64,000 nucleotides of DNA, from assembly GCF_900102035.1 (NCBI RefSeq), contig NZ_LT629689.1, positions 3,890,001 to 3,954,000 of the forward strand. Direction: 5' to 3'. The position numbers were made by a program, and so were the translations under genes. This DNA comes from Pseudomonas extremaustralis. GTDB lineage: Bacteria; Pseudomonadota; Gammaproteobacteria; Pseudomonadales; Pseudomonadaceae. Below are positions 18,500 to 27,655 of the stretch, piece by piece (the stretch's first letter is position 1; every line of letters starts with the position of its first letter). The notes beneath the pieces were generated by a model. The model was given only the letters and a program-made list of their open reading frames with translations. It ran no database searches and was not told the origin of the DNA.

Positions 18500-19945
18500 A
18501 TGCAATGGGAAGTTGTGATCGGGCTGGAGATTCATACCCAGCTCGCCACCCAATCGAAGATTTTCTCCGGTAGTGCCACCACGTTCGGCGCAGAGCCCAA
18601 CACCCAGGCCAGCCTGGTCGACCTGGGCATGCCCGGCGTACTGCCGGTGCTGAACCAGGAAGCGGTGCGCATGGCGGTGATGTTCGGCCTCGCGATCGAC
18701 GCCGAGATCGGCCAGCACAGCGTCTTCGCGCGCAAGAACTACTTCTATCCGGACCTGCCCAAGGGCTACCAGATCAGCCAGATGGAGTTGCCGATTGTCG
18801 GCAAAGGCTACCTGGACATCCCGCTGGAAGACGGCACGATCAAGCGTGTCGGCGTGACCCGCGCCCATTTGGAAGAAGACGCCGGCAAGAGCCTGCATGA
18901 AGAGTTCAACGGCGCCACCGGCATCGACCTGAACCGCGCCGGCACGCCGTTGCTGGAGATCGTGTCCGAACCGGACATGCGTAGCGCCAAGGAAGCCGTG
19001 GCCTACGTCAAGACGATCCACGCGCTGGTGCGCTACCTGGGCATCTGCGACGGCAACATGGCCGAAGGCTCGCTGCGCTGCGACTGCAACGTGTCGGTCC
19101 GACCGAAAGGCCAGGCCGAGTACGGCACCCGCTGCGAGATCAAGAACGTCAACTCGTTCCGTTTCATCGAGAAGGCGATCAACACCGAAGTACGTCGCCA
19201 GATCGAACTGATCGAAGACGGCGGCAAGGTGATCCAGCAAACCCGCCTGTACGACCCGAACAAAGACGAAACCCGCGCCATGCGCAGCAAGGAGGAAGCC
19301 AACGACTACCGTTACTTCCCCGATCCAGACCTGTTGCCGGTGATCATCGAAGATTCGTTCCTCGACGACGTCCGCGCCACCCTGCCGGAATTGCCGCCGC
19401 AGAAACGCGAGCGCTTCCAGGCGCAGTTCGGCCTGTCGGTCTACGACGCCAGCGTCCTGGCGTCGAGCCGTGAGCAAGCCAACTACTTCGAAAAAGTCGT
19501 GAGCATCGCAGGGGACGCCAAGCTGGCGGCCAACTGGGTGATGGTTGAACTGGGCAGCCTGTTGAACAAACAAGGCCTGGAGATCGACGAAGCGCCGGTG
19601 TCGGCCGAACAGTTGGGCGGCATGCTGCTGCGCATCAAGGACAACACCATCTCCGGCAAAATCGCCAAGACCGTGTTCGAAGCCATGGCCAGCGGCGAAG
19701 GCAGCGCCGACGAAATCATCGAGAAGCGCGGCCTCAAGCAAGTCACCGACAGCGGCGCCATCTCGGCCGTTCTCGACGAAATGCTCGCGGCCAACGCCGA
19801 GCAGGTCGAACAGTACCGTGCGGCAGACGAAGCCAAGCGCGGCAAGATGTTCGGCTTCTTTGTCGGCCAGGCCATGAAAGCCTCCAAAGGCAAGGCCAAC
19901 CCGCAACAGGTGAACGAACTGCTGAAAAGCAAGCTCGAAGGCTGA
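18500..19945 (+). CDS. gatB: Aspartyl/glutamyl-tRNA amidotransferase subunit B
   Basis: This 481-residue subunit binds the misacylated tRNA, activates it with ATP and channels ammonia from GatA. The N-terminal signature [13 protein letters not shown], the zinc/metal region [13 protein letters not shown] with KNVNSFRF, and the C-terminal YqeY-like helical tail ending in [10 protein letters not shown] are all present. GAGGAGAAC precedes the ATG. The operon appears to end here, with a REP pair following. Confidence 0.97.
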   Translation: MQWEVVIGLEIHTQLATQSKIFSGSATTFGAEPNTQASLVDLGMPGVLPVLNQEAVRMAVMFGLAIDAEIGQHSVFARKNYFYPDLPKGYQISQMELPIVGKGYLDIPLEDGTIKRVGVTRAHLEEDAGKSLHEEFNGATGIDLNRAGTPLLEIVSEPDMRSAKEAVAYVKTIHALVRYLGICDGNMAEGSLRCDCNVSVRPKGQAEYGTRCEIKNVNSFRFIEKAINTEVRRQIELIEDGGKVIQQTRLYDPNKDETRAMRSKEEANDYRYFPDPDLLPVIIEDSFLDDVRATLPELPPQKRERFQAQFGLSVYDASVLASSREQANYFEKVVSIAGDAKLAANWVMVELGSLLNKQGLEIDEAPVSAEQLGGMLLRIKDNTISGKIAKTVFEAMASGEGSADEIIEKRGLKQVTDSGAISAVLDEMLAANAEQVEQYRAADEAKRGKMFGFFVGQAMKASKGKANPQQVNELLKSKLEG

Positions 19946-19992
19946 TAGCGGTGAAAGGGCCGAGTGAGATTTCATGCTCGACTCGGACCGAC

Positions 19993-20081
19993 TGTGGGAG
20001 GGGGCTTGCTCCCGATAGCGGTGATTCAGTCAAAACATCAATGACTGACACTCCACTATCGGGAGCAAGCCCCCTCCCACA
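19993..20081. repeat. Paired REP palindromes (GGGGGCTTGCTCCC family)
   Basis: TGTGGGAGGGGGCTTGCTCC with CGATAG, and its inverted copy at 20056-20081, are separated by about 37 unrelated bases. This is the inverted-pair (REPIN) arrangement common between genes of the P. fluorescens group. Other copies of the family in this window are at 22981-23068, 39294-39360 and 41665-41699. Confidence 0.85.
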
Positions 20082-20102
20082 TTTGATAAGGGGATACCTT
20101 GA

Positions 20103-20474
20103 ATGAAGCGCTTACTTGGCCTTTTAGCCGTGTTCTCTTTGCTGGCCGGCTGCGCCAGCGGCCTCATCAACCCCAACGGCTATGACGAAACCGGCACCGC
20201 GTCCTATTACGGCGCCAAGCACCATGGCAACAAGACCGCCAGCGGTGAGCCCTTCAACCAGCACGCCCTGACCGCTGCCCATCGGCAGTTGCCCTTCGGC
20301 ACCCAGGTCAAGGTGACCAATCTCGACAACGACAAATCCGTCGTGGTCCGCATCAATGATCGCGGTCCGCATACCCGTGGGCGCCTGATCGATCTTTCGC
20401 ACAAGGCTGCCGAGCAACTGGGTATGCTCGGCAGCGGCACCGCTCGGGTTCGTGTGCAAGCCATGGGCAACTGA
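20103..20474 (+). CDS. Short RlpA-like lipoprotein (double-psi beta-barrel)
   Basis: This 123-residue predicted lipoprotein has a signal peptide ending in the lipobox LLAGC (cysteine at residue 17). It is followed directly by a double-psi beta-barrel domain with RlpA motifs: [30 protein letters not shown] and [19 protein letters not shown]. The Asp in the INDRGP motif is the likely catalytic acid in RlpA lytic transglycosylases. Compared with RlpA of P. aeruginosa it lacks the C-terminal SPOR domain, so septal targeting by denuded glycan is not expected. It stands alone between a REP pair and the exchanger gene. Confidence 0.88.
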   Translation: MKRLLGLLAVFSLLAGCASGLINPNGYDETGTASYYGAKHHGNKTASGEPFNQHALTAAHRQLPFGTQVKVTNLDNDKSVVVRINDRGPHTRGRLIDLSHKAAEQLGMLGSGTARVRVQAMGN

Positions 20475-20503
20475 GCCCCGCAAAAAATCAAAGGAGTCCT
20501 GCC

Positions 20504-21592
20504 ATTTTCGGATTGACCGCCCTCTCGCCCTGGAGCCTGCTCGAACTGATCAGCGGCCTGGCGTTGCTGATTGTCGGTGCCGAAATCCTGGTGCGCGCCG
20601 CCGTGCGCCTGGCCGCCAGCCTCAAGGTGCGACCGCTGATCATCGGCCTGACAGTCGTCGCCTTCGGCAGCAGCGCACCGCAGATGACCGTCAGCCTGCA
20701 GGCGACCCTGGCCGGCAACACCGACATTGCCGTGGGCAGCGTGATTGGCAGCAGCATTTTCAACATCCTGGTGACCCTGGGCCTGTCGGCGCTGATCATT
20801 CCACTGCGCGTCTCGCGACAGCTGGTGTGCCTGGATATTCCGGTGATGATCCTGGCCGGCCTGCTGGTATTTACCCTGGCCGCCAACGAAGAACTCACTC
20901 CGGTCGATGGCCTGCTGTTGCTCGTGGCGCTGCTCGTCTATCTCGGGGTGCTGCACTACCGGACCCGCCACTCCCGTCGCCCGCGTACCCTGGACACCGT
21001 GGCCCGGGCCCCCTGGCTGAGCAGTGTGTTGCTGATGCTGGGCGGGCTGTTGATCCTGGTGTTGGCCGGGCACCTGCTGCTGAGCGCAGCGGTGGATGTG
21101 GCAAGCGACCTGGGCCTGTCCGAACGCATCATCGGCCTCACACTGATCGGCGTCGGCACCTCGTTGCCGTGCCTGGCCACGTCGCTGATCGCCGCCCTGC
21201 GCGGCCAGCGCGAAATTGCCGTGGGCAACGTGATCGGCAGCAACCTGTTCAACCTGCTGGGCGTACTGGGGCTGACTGCGCTGCTGGCGCCATCGCCGCT
21301 GTCGGTGTCGCCCAATGCACTGGACTTCGACCTGCCGGTGATGCTCGGCGTGGTGGTGCTGTGCCTACCGGTGTTTTATAGCGGCTACCGCGTCACCCGC
21401 GCCGAAGGCCTGGTGCTGCTGGGCCTGTACCTGGCGTATGGACTGCATGTGATGGCGTTCACCACCGGTATGTCCCTGGCCAACAAACTTGAACAATTGA
21501 TGCTGTATTACGTCCTGCCAGTGCTGGTGGCTTTCCTGTTGTTCAGCACGCTGCGAGCCTGGCGCCGCCAACACAAGAGGGAATCGCAATGA
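20504..21592 (+). CDS. CaCA-family cation exchanger lacking the usual acidic ligands; probable ATT start
   Basis: This inner-membrane protein has about ten helices in two inverted repeats, as in YrbG and NCX-type Ca2+/Na+ exchangers. Each repeat has a recognisable alpha motif, but the glutamate that binds the ion is changed: GSSAPQM (Gln at residue 60) and GTSLPCL (Cys at residue 223), instead of GTSxPE. The start is most likely ATT at 20504: AAGGAG ends 7 nt upstream and gives the N-terminus MFGLTALSPWSLLEL when initiated with fMet. The TTG at 20513 is 16 nt from that Shine-Dalgarno. The length is 362 residues. It overlaps the next gene by 4 bp (ATGA). Ca2+ transport is doubtful. Confidence 0.88.
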   Translation: MFGLTALSPWSLLELISGLALLIVGAEILVRAAVRLAASLKVRPLIIGLTVVAFGSSAPQMTVSLQATLAGNTDIAVGSVIGSSIFNILVTLGLSALIIPLRVSRQLVCLDIPVMILAGLLVFTLAANEELTPVDGLLLLVALLVYLGVLHYRTRHSRRPRTLDTVARAPWLSSVLLMLGGLLILVLAGHLLLSAAVDVASDLGLSERIIGLTLIGVGTSLPCLATSLIAALRGQREIAVGNVIGSNLFNLLGVLGLTALLAPSPLSVSPNALDFDLPVMLGVVVLCLPVFYSGYRVTRAEGLVLLGLYLAYGLHVMAFTTGMSLANKLEQLMLYYVLPVLVAFLLFSTLRAWRRQHKRESQ

Positions 21593-21969
21593 CCGATCAG
21601 AAAAAGCCAGGGGTTGAAATGCGTCGTCAGGTGATGGGCGACGCATTCGTCGACCGCGCCCTGGGCAACGCCACCGAGTTCACGCAACCGCTGCAAGACT
21701 TCGTCAACGAGCACGCCTGGGGCAGCGTGTGGAACCGTGAAGGCCTGCCATTGAAGACACGCAGCCTGATCACCCTCGCCGCCCTGACCGCGCTCAAGTG
21801 CCCGCAGGAACTCAAGGGCCACGTACGCGGCGCGCTGAACAATGGCTGTACCGTCGAAGAGATTCGTGAAGCGCTGCTGCATTGCGCGGTGTATGCCGGC
21901 GTGCCGGCCGCGATCGATGCGTTCCGGGCAGCCCAGGAAGTGATCGACAGCTACCAGCCGGCCGGCTAG
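21589..21969 (+). CDS. Carboxymuconolactone decarboxylase family protein
   Basis: This 126-residue all-helical protein of the CMD/AhpD fold resembles PcaC (4-carboxymuconolactone decarboxylase): GVEMRRQVMGDAFVDRAL at the N-terminus, then WNREGLPLKTRSLITLAAL, and the conserved LHCAVYAGVPAAIDAF helix. No other pca gene is nearby, and the gene is translationally coupled to a membrane exchanger, so a role in protocatechuate catabolism is not supported by context. There is no CxxC, so it is not an AhpD peroxidase. The family is secure; the reaction is unknown. Confidence 0.88.
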   Translation: MTDQKKPGVEMRRQVMGDAFVDRALGNATEFTQPLQDFVNEHAWGSVWNREGLPLKTRSLITLAALTALKCPQELKGHVRGALNNGCTVEEIREALLHCAVYAGVPAAIDAFRAAQEVIDSYQPAG

Positions 21970-22907
21970 ATCCAGCCGCCCGCCTGCAGCACGAAGATCC
22001 CGATATTCGTGGTCACCGCCGCCATCAGGGTGGTGATCACAATAATCGCTGCGGCCAATTCATGATTGCCGTCGGCCGCCCTGGCCATCACAAAGCTCGC
22101 CGCCGCAGTCGGTGCGCCGAAGTACAGGAACAGAATCCCCAATTCAGGCCCTCGGAACCCCAGCAGCCAAGCGCCCAGCGTGGCGACCACCGGCAGCCAC
22201 ACCATCTTCATCAAGCTTGCGCTCAACGCCATGTCGCCGCTCTTGCGCAATGCCACCAATGACAACGTGCCACCGATGCAGATCAGTGCCAGCGGCAATG
22301 TCGTGTCCGCCAGGTACTGCGCGGACTTTTCCAGCCAGCCCGGCAACCCGATCTGGAAATAGGCGAACGGCGCGGCAACGATCACGCTGATGATCAGGGG
22401 GTTGGCCACCACACTTTTTAAAATGCTCCAGGGGTCCGATTTGATCACCGGGCTGTAGACCGCCAGCACAATGGTCGACAGCGTGTTGTAGAGCAGGATC
22501 ACCAGCGCCGCGAGGATTGCGCCGAGGGAAATGCCGTAATCACCGTACATGCTGGCCGCCAGCGCGAGGCCGATCACCCCGTTGTTGCCGCGAAACGCGC
22601 CCTGGGTGTAGATGCCGCGGTCTTCACGCTTGCAACGAAAGATCGCCCAGCCCCACGCAATGGCAAAGCTCAGCAGCGTGGCGACGGAAAAGTAGATCAG
22701 CAAACCCGGTTTGAGTGCCGCGTGCAGGTCGGCATGCAGGATGCCCAGAAACAGCAGCGCCGGCATGGTGACGTTGAACACCAGGGACGAAGCCGTGTGG
22801 ATGAAGTTGTCGTTGATCCAGTTGATGCGTTTGAGCAGCACACCGAGAAACAGCATGGCAAACACCGGCGCGGTGATGGTAAGAGTCGTGAGGAAAATTG
22901 CCAGCAT
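21966..22907 (-). CDS. AEC-family permease (auxin efflux carrier-like)
   Basis: This 313-residue membrane protein has about ten helices, including MLAIFLTTLTITAPVFAMLF at the N-terminus, the mid-protein stretch FRGNNGVIGLALAASMYGD and the C-terminal FGAPTAAASFVMARAADGNH, all characteristic of the AEC family (malonate, malate or other organic-anion carriers such as MdcF). It converges on the CMD-like gene with a 4-bp overlap of stop codons. The substrate cannot be inferred; proximity to the galactarate genes is suggestive only. Confidence 0.88.
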   Translation of the reverse strand: MLAIFLTTLTITAPVFAMLFLGVLLKRINWINDNFIHTASSLVFNVTMPALLFLGILHADLHAALKPGLLIYFSVATLLSFAIAWGWAIFRCKREDRGIYTQGAFRGNNGVIGLALAASMYGDYGISLGAILAALVILLYNTLSTIVLAVYSPVIKSDPWSILKSVVANPLIISVIVAAPFAYFQIGLPGWLEKSAQYLADTTLPLALICIGGTLSLVALRKSGDMALSASLMKMVWLPVVATLGAWLLGFRGPELGILFLYFGAPTAAASFVMARAADGNHELAAAIIVITTLMAAVTTNIGIFVLQAGGWI

Positions 22908-22980
22908 GCCGGGGAGAACCTTGGTGGGCGTCGTCAGGAGGCGAATGATAAGCCAGTGCGGACCGCTTCGTCTGGTCTAC

Positions 22981-23068
22981 CGCTATCGGGAGCAAGCCCC
23001 CTCCCACACTTGACCGCGCTCCAAAGGTGGAACGCAGTCAAGTGTGGGAAGGGGCTTGCTCCCGATAC
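22981..23068. repeat. Paired REP palindromes
   Basis: CTATCGGGAGCAAGCCCCCT and the inverted copy AGGGGCTTGCTCCCGATA face each other across about 30 bp, between the AEC permease promoter side and the 3' end of garD. Same family as 19993-20081. Confidence 0.85.
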
Positions 23069-23081
23069 AGGCGACTCGACC

Positions 23082-24635
23082 TCAGGTAATCGGCGCCGGG
23101 TTGAACAAGGTGATGTCGTTATGCAGCTTGTGCTGCTCGGCCCAGGTCTGCTTCTTGCCGCTGGCCACATCCAGGTAGTAGTGGAACAACTCCCAGCCCA
23201 GCTCCTCGATAGTCGCGCGCCCGGTGGCAATGCGCCCGGCATCGATATCGATGAGGTCCGGCCAGCGCTGCGCCAGCTCCGTGCGCGTCGACACCTTCAC
23301 CACCGGCGCCATTGCCAGCCCGTAAGGCGTGCCGCGCCCGGTGGTGAACACATGCAGATTCATCCCCGCGGCCAGTTGCAAGGTGCCGCACACGAAGTCG
23401 CTGGCCGGCGTGGCGCAGAAAATCAGGCCCTTGCCCTTGAAGCGCTCACCCGGACCGAGCACGCCGTTGATCGCGCTGCTACCGGACTTGACGATAGAGC
23501 CCAGGGACTTCTCGACAATGTTCGACAACCCGCCCTTCTTGTTTCCTGGAGTGGTATTGGCACTGCGATCCGCCTCGCCTTTGGCCAGGTAACGGTCGTA
23601 CCAGTCCATTTCCCTGACCAACTCTTCGGCCACTTCCTTCGTCTGTGCACGAGACGTCAACAGATAGATGGCATCGCGGACTTCAGTGACTTCGGAAAAC
23701 ATCACCGTCGCCCCCGCTCGTAGCAACAAATCCGAGGCGAACCCCAACGCCGGGTTGGCGGTGATGCCGGAAAACGCATCGCTGCCGCCGCACTGCATGC
23801 CCAGGATCAGCTCCGACGCCGGCACGGTTTCCCGGCGACGCTGATCGAGCTTCTTCAGGCGCACCTCGGCCAGCGCCATGATCTGCTCGATCATCTCGGT
23901 AAACCCGTGGCTGGAATCCTGCAGCCGATACAGCCACGGCTCGCTCAGGTCGACGGAGCTGTCGTTGTCGTGCATCACCTGCCCGGCCTGCAATTTCTCG
24001 CAGCCCAGGCTGATTACCAGGGCTTCGCCCCCCAGGTTCGGGTTGCGCGCCAGATTACGCACGGTGCGGATCGGGATGTAGGCATCCGTCGCAGTGATCG
24101 CCACTCCGCAGCCGTAGCTGTGGGTCAGCGCCACCACGTCATCGACGCGGGGGTACTTGGGCAGCAGTTCGTCCTTGATGCGCTTGACCGCATGGTCCAG
24201 CACGCCGGTGACGCACTGCACCGTGGTAGTGATGCCAAGGATATTGCGCGTACCGACCGTACCGTCGGCATTGCGATAACCCTCGAAGGTAAACCCTTCC
24301 AGCGGCGCCTGAGCCTCAGGCACCTCGGTAGACAACGGCAAGCTGTCCAGCGGCGGCGCGGTGGGCATGCGCAGTTGATCTTCCTGTACCCAACTGCCGC
24401 GCGGAATCGGCGCCAGGGCGTAGCCGATGGTCTGGCCGTAGCGAATGATCCGACCGCCTTCGGGGATATCTTCCAGGGTCACCTTGTGGCTTTGGGGGAT
24501 GAATTCCACGGTCACCAGGCCGTCCGGAAACTCAGTCCCGGCCGGTACGCCCTGGTCATTGACCACGATCACCACATTGTCGCTCTCATGCAAACGAATG
24601 GAGCGCGGCGAGTCCGCATGTTCAATCAACTGCAT
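23082..24635 (-). CDS. garD: Galactarate dehydratase
   Basis: This 517-residue enzyme of the UxaA/GarD family dehydrates D-galactarate to 5-dehydro-4-deoxy-D-glucarate using Fe2+. The N-terminal SAF-like domain (about 1-110) is followed by the large dehydratase domain with [25 protein letters not shown] (metal cysteine), LGCEKLQ and [13 protein letters not shown]. It is the last gene of a minus-strand group with a galactarate/glucarate-type transporter (11 bp upstream), an aldehyde dehydrogenase and kdgD, which together take the sugar acid to 2-oxoglutarate. Altronate dehydratase is a related alternative, but size and neighbours favour GarD. Confidence 0.92.
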   Translation of the reverse strand: MQLIEHADSPRSIRLHESDNVVIVVNDQGVPAGTEFPDGLVTVEFIPQSHKVTLEDIPEGGRIIRYGQTIGYALAPIPRGSWVQEDQLRMPTAPPLDSLPLSTEVPEAQAPLEGFTFEGYRNADGTVGTRNILGITTTVQCVTGVLDHAVKRIKDELLPKYPRVDDVVALTHSYGCGVAITATDAYIPIRTVRNLARNPNLGGEALVISLGCEKLQAGQVMHDNDSSVDLSEPWLYRLQDSSHGFTEMIEQIMALAEVRLKKLDQRRRETVPASELILGMQCGGSDAFSGITANPALGFASDLLLRAGATVMFSEVTEVRDAIYLLTSRAQTKEVAEELVREMDWYDRYLAKGEADRSANTTPGNKKGGLSNIVEKSLGSIVKSGSSAINGVLGPGERFKGKGLIFCATPASDFVCGTLQLAAGMNLHVFTTGRGTPYGLAMAPVVKVSTRTELAQRWPDLIDIDAGRIATGRATIEELGWELFHYYLDVASGKKQTWAEQHKLHNDITLFNPAPIT

Positions 24636-24646
24636 TACATCGCTCC

Positions 24647-26011
24647 TCAGGAATGCACGTGGGTAAGGTTGGTCAGCTCAGGCCCTTGGCTTGGTGGTTC
24701 TTTGAGCACCACACGCTTGATCGGGCCGACAATCACCAGGTAGCTGAACACCGCCACCAGCGCGTTGGCGCCGACGAACACCAGGGCCCATTTGAACGAC
24801 CCGGTGGTGCTGATGATGTAGCCGATGACGATCGGCGTGGTGATCGAGGCGAGATTACCGAAGGTGTTGAACAGGCCGCCACTGAGGCCGGCGATTTGTT
24901 TCGGCGAAGTGTCGGACACCACCGCCCAGCCCAGTGCGCCAACGCCTTTACCGAAGAAGGCCAAGGCCATGAAGCCCACCACCATCCATTCGATATCCAC
25001 GTAGTTGCACGCCACGATGCTGCTGGAGATCAGCAGGCCACCAATGATCGGTGCCTTGCGCGCGAAGGTCAGGGAATGGCCTTTGCGCAGCAGGTAGTCG
25101 GAAATCACCCCGCCCAGCACACCGCCGATAAAGCCACAGATCGCCGGAAGCGAGGCAATGAAACCGGCCTTGAGGATGGCCATGCCGCGGTCCTGCACCA
25201 GGTACACCGGGAACCAGGTCAGGAAAAAGTACGTGATGCCGTTGATGCAGTACTGACCCAGGTACACGCCGAGCATCATGCGGTTGGTCAGCAGTTGGCG
25301 GATGTAATCCCACTTCGGACCGTCGGTTTTCTTACCCTTGCCTTTGTCCTGATCCATATCGACCATCGCGCCATTGGCGGCGATGTGGTTCAGCTCGGCT
25401 TCGTTGATCATCGGGTGCTGGCGCGGGCTGTGGATAACTTTCAGCCAGATCAGCGAGAACAGTACGCCAATCACGCCCATCACGATGAATACGTGCTGCC
25501 AGCCGAAGCGGTAGACGATCCAGCCCATCAGCGGCGCGAACAGCACCGTGGCGAAGTATTGCGCAGAGTTGAAGATCGCCGAGGCGGTGCCGCGTTCAGC
25601 GGTAGGAAACCAGGCCGCCACAATGCGGGCATTACCGGGAAAGGATGGCGCTTCAGCCAGTCCTACCATGAAGCGCAGCATGAACAGCGCAACCACCGCG
25701 GTGGAAACCCCGAACTCGCCCACATAGCCTTGCAGCACCGTGAACACTGACCAGGTGAAGATGCTCAGGGCATAGACTTTTTTCGAGCCGAAGCGATCCA
25801 GCAGCCAGCCGCCGGGAATTTGCCCGGCCACGTAGGCCCAACCGAATGCAGAGAAGATATAACCAAGGGTGACCGCGTCGATGCCGAGGTCTTTTTGCAG
25901 GCTGGAGCCCGCGATAGCGATGGTGGCCCGGTCGGCGTAGTTGATCGTGGTCACCAGGAACAGCATGAGCAGGATCAAATAGCGGACATGGGTCGGCTTG
26001 GTCGCTTGCAT
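24647..26011 (-). CDS. gudP: MFS D-galactarate/D-glucarate transporter
   Basis: This 454-residue, 12-helix major facilitator of the anion:cation symporter family is like GudP/GarP. N-terminal [20 protein letters not shown] is the typical first helix with the NYADRA motif; [12 protein letters not shown] is the loop 2-3 MFS signature. It lies just upstream of garD. The insertion sequence at 26403-27578 separates it from aldH and kdgD, so it may now use its own promoter in the 26012-26402 gap or outward transcription from the element. Confidence 0.9.
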   Translation of the reverse strand: MQATKPTHVRYLILLMLFLVTTINYADRATIAIAGSSLQKDLGIDAVTLGYIFSAFGWAYVAGQIPGGWLLDRFGSKKVYALSIFTWSVFTVLQGYVGEFGVSTAVVALFMLRFMVGLAEAPSFPGNARIVAAWFPTAERGTASAIFNSAQYFATVLFAPLMGWIVYRFGWQHVFIVMGVIGVLFSLIWLKVIHSPRQHPMINEAELNHIAANGAMVDMDQDKGKGKKTDGPKWDYIRQLLTNRMMLGVYLGQYCINGITYFFLTWFPVYLVQDRGMAILKAGFIASLPAICGFIGGVLGGVISDYLLRKGHSLTFARKAPIIGGLLISSSIVACNYVDIEWMVVGFMALAFFGKGVGALGWAVVSDTSPKQIAGLSGGLFNTFGNLASITTPIVIGYIISTTGSFKWALVFVGANALVAVFSYLVIVGPIKRVVLKEPPSQGPELTNLTHVHS

Positions 26012-26402
26012 GTAGAAGTACTCCCACTAATTATTTTTTTTGCGGGTGATGTTTATGTGTTGCTGGATGCCGCCCCTCTGTAGGAACGAGCTTGCTCGCG
26101 AAAATCGTCAACGATGACGCATGCAATCAGGATGCACGCGGCGCTCTCAGGTTTTTCGCGAGCAAGCTCGCTCCTATGTATGGACTCGCCCCCACATTCA
26201 ACCCGCTTTTCAAACATTGTTACCCGGTTGCATCTATGTATCAGGCCTATTCGAGGAAGCCCAAGCAGCTTCTGGCCAACATTGGATCAGCTCGCGATAT
26301 GCCCATTACAGTTAGGCCTCAAGGGCCGGTAGGAGCGCAGGCATCAGTTCGCGACGGTCTGACCAGGGGTCAATGTTCTTTAGCATGGGTTGGAGCGGCT
26401 TA
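26012..26402. other. Gene-free gap between gudP and the insertion sequence
   Basis: This stretch upstream of gudP contains one REP pair (26081-26176) and about 225 bp (26177-26402) in which I see no credible gene. The latter includes a small hairpin (GGCC-TCAA-GGGCC at about 26316) and lies on the 3' side of the transposase. It may hold the gudP promoter, and part of it could belong to the insertion sequence's non-coding end. Confidence 0.5.
26081..26176. repeat. Paired REP palindromes, second family (GAGCAAGCTCGCTCC)
   Basis: TAGGAACGAGCTTGCTCGCG and the inverted copy TTCGCGAGCAAGCTCGCTCC at 26155-26174 flank about 54 bp. The core differs from the GGGGGCTTGCTCCC family. A second copy of this pair occurs at 30323-30417, also inside the galactarate locus. 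Confidence 0.8.
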
Positions 26403-27578
26403 ACGCCCCGGTGGCAGAACGCTGTAGATCAGTGACTCATCGTAGCCTCCTGGCTATTGCCTGGTTGGCGACGATAAGTCTGGTCATTTTGAAGGAGCCG
26501 CCAGAGGATGCGCAGGTTGCGGTTGGCCAAACGCACCGCCGCCTCCTTGCGTCCCAGGCGGGATATCCAGCGCTGTAGACGCTGGTCGTCCGGCTGCTCT
26601 GAATCCGGTCGTACCTGTCTTAGAACTGCGTGGGCACCTTGGATCGCCAAGCTGCGCAAGTAAGCATCACCCTGTTTGCTCATCTTGCCCAACCGGATCT
26701 TCTCGCCACTACTGTGTTGGCTGGGTACCAACCCGAAGTAGGCGGCGAACTGTCGAGCATTGGCGAAGCGTTCAGGCTCGGTTTGCTTGGCCAGTAGCGC
26801 TGTGGCAATGATCGGCCCCACTCCGCGTACCGTCATCAGCCGCTTGGCGGTCTCGTTCTGCTTGGCCGCTGTTTCGAGCCGACCAGTCAACACGTTCACG
26901 CGTTCGCCCAATTGATCCCATTCTCCTAGCAGCTCGGCGATCAGTTCACGCAGCAAATCGGGTAATGGCTGAGTAGCATCTTCCAGTATTCGAGGGACAC
27001 GTTGGCTGATGGCTGTTTCGCCCTGCGCCATAGAGACCCCTTGCTCCAGCAACAAGCCACGCATCTGATTACCGACCGCCGTACGTCGCCGAATGTATCC
27101 CTGCCGGGCTCGGTGCAGTGCTTGCATCGCCATCGCCGCTGCGCTCTTGACCGGTACCGCTGATATCGTGCAATCGCGGCCTGCACGCAGGATCGCCAAT
27201 GCATCATTGCGATCGTTTTTCGGGCCGCTGCGATGATTGGCAACATGCTGAGCGGGCAGGATGCGCACGGGATTGCCCTGCGCTTGCAGCAACCGCGCCC
27301 ATGCTTGAGCGCCTGGCCCGGTTTCCACCAGCACCGTCACGCTTGCTGGAAGCTTCTGAAGAAAGGCCTGGAAGGCTTCACGTGACTTGATCCGATCTTC
27401 GAATATCACCTGTCCGAGCGCATCCTCACCGGCCACCTGAAAGACCTTTTTGGCAAGATCTACCGCAACGTTCATGCAGGTAGATACATCGGCTGACAAA
27501 GACTGGTTGATCGTCGTATGCTTTTTCATGGTCTCGCCCTCGCTGTCGTTGGCTTTCTATAAGAATGCCACCGTGGCG
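26403..27578 (-). mobile_element. IS110-family insertion sequence (IS1111-like, subterminal inverted repeats)
   Basis: One transposase gene is flanked by a 13-bp inverted repeat matching at 12 positions: CGCCCCGGTGGCA at 26403-26415 and TGCCACCGTGGCG at 27566-27578. Short repeats close to, but not at, the ends are typical of the IS1111 group, so the true ends should lie several bases outside these coordinates. I see no obvious target duplication, as expected for this family. The element sits between aldH and gudP and splits an otherwise collinear sugar-acid gene group. Confidence 0.8.
26429..27529 (-). CDS. IS110-family transposase (DEDD recombinase)
   Basis: This 366-residue transposase has an N-terminal RuvC-like DEDD domain: D24 (VAVDLAKKVF), E69 (VLVETGPGAQAW), D106 and D109 (GPKNDRNDALAI). 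The C-terminal transposase-20 domain includes MTVRGVGPIIATALLA and the serine-containing FGLVPSQHSSGEKIRLGKMS. IS110 proteins cut and rejoin DNA through the Asp residues and the serine, guided by a non-coding 'bridge' RNA from the element. The gene appears intact and could be active. An internal ATG at codon 19 is an alternative start. Confidence 0.93.
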   Translation of the reverse strand: MKKHTTINQSLSADVSTCMNVAVDLAKKVFQVAGEDALGQVIFEDRIKSREAFQAFLQKLPASVTVLVETGPGAQAWARLLQAQGNPVRILPAQHVANHRSGPKNDRNDALAILRAGRDCTISAVPVKSAAAMAMQALHRARQGYIRRRTAVGNQMRGLLLEQGVSMAQGETAISQRVPRILEDATQPLPDLLRELIAELLGEWDQLGERVNVLTGRLETAAKQNETAKRLMTVRGVGPIIATALLAKQTEPERFANARQFAAYFGLVPSQHSSGEKIRLGKMSKQGDAYLRSLAIQGAHAVLRQVRPDSEQPDDQRLQRWISRLGRKEAAVRLANRNLRILWRLLQNDQTYRRQPGNSQEATMSH

Positions 27579-27655
27579 CACAGACGCCTCGGCTTGGGCG
27601 AGTCCATTCAATTACAGAAAGACAGCCCCCCTCCCTTGACAGAAGAGGCCGGGTG

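Noticed and set aside
18476..19975. A 499-codon open frame antisense to gatB
   Set aside because: It is a by-product of GC-rich third codon positions in gatB; the translation is low-complexity His/Asp/Val-rich sequence without family resemblance.
19993..20081. Repeated palindromes considered as a CRISPR array
   Set aside because: Only two inverted copies per site, no regular direct repeats or spacers, no cas genes; they are REP pairs.
21589..21969. CMD-like gene as a protocatechuate pathway gene (pcaC)
   Set aside because: No pca genes are nearby and it is coupled to an exchanger gene; the name would overstate what the sequence shows.
27579..27655. Possible target duplication or REP target next to the insertion sequence
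   Set aside because: No direct repeat matching the sequence beside 26403 and no REP core could be found by eye.
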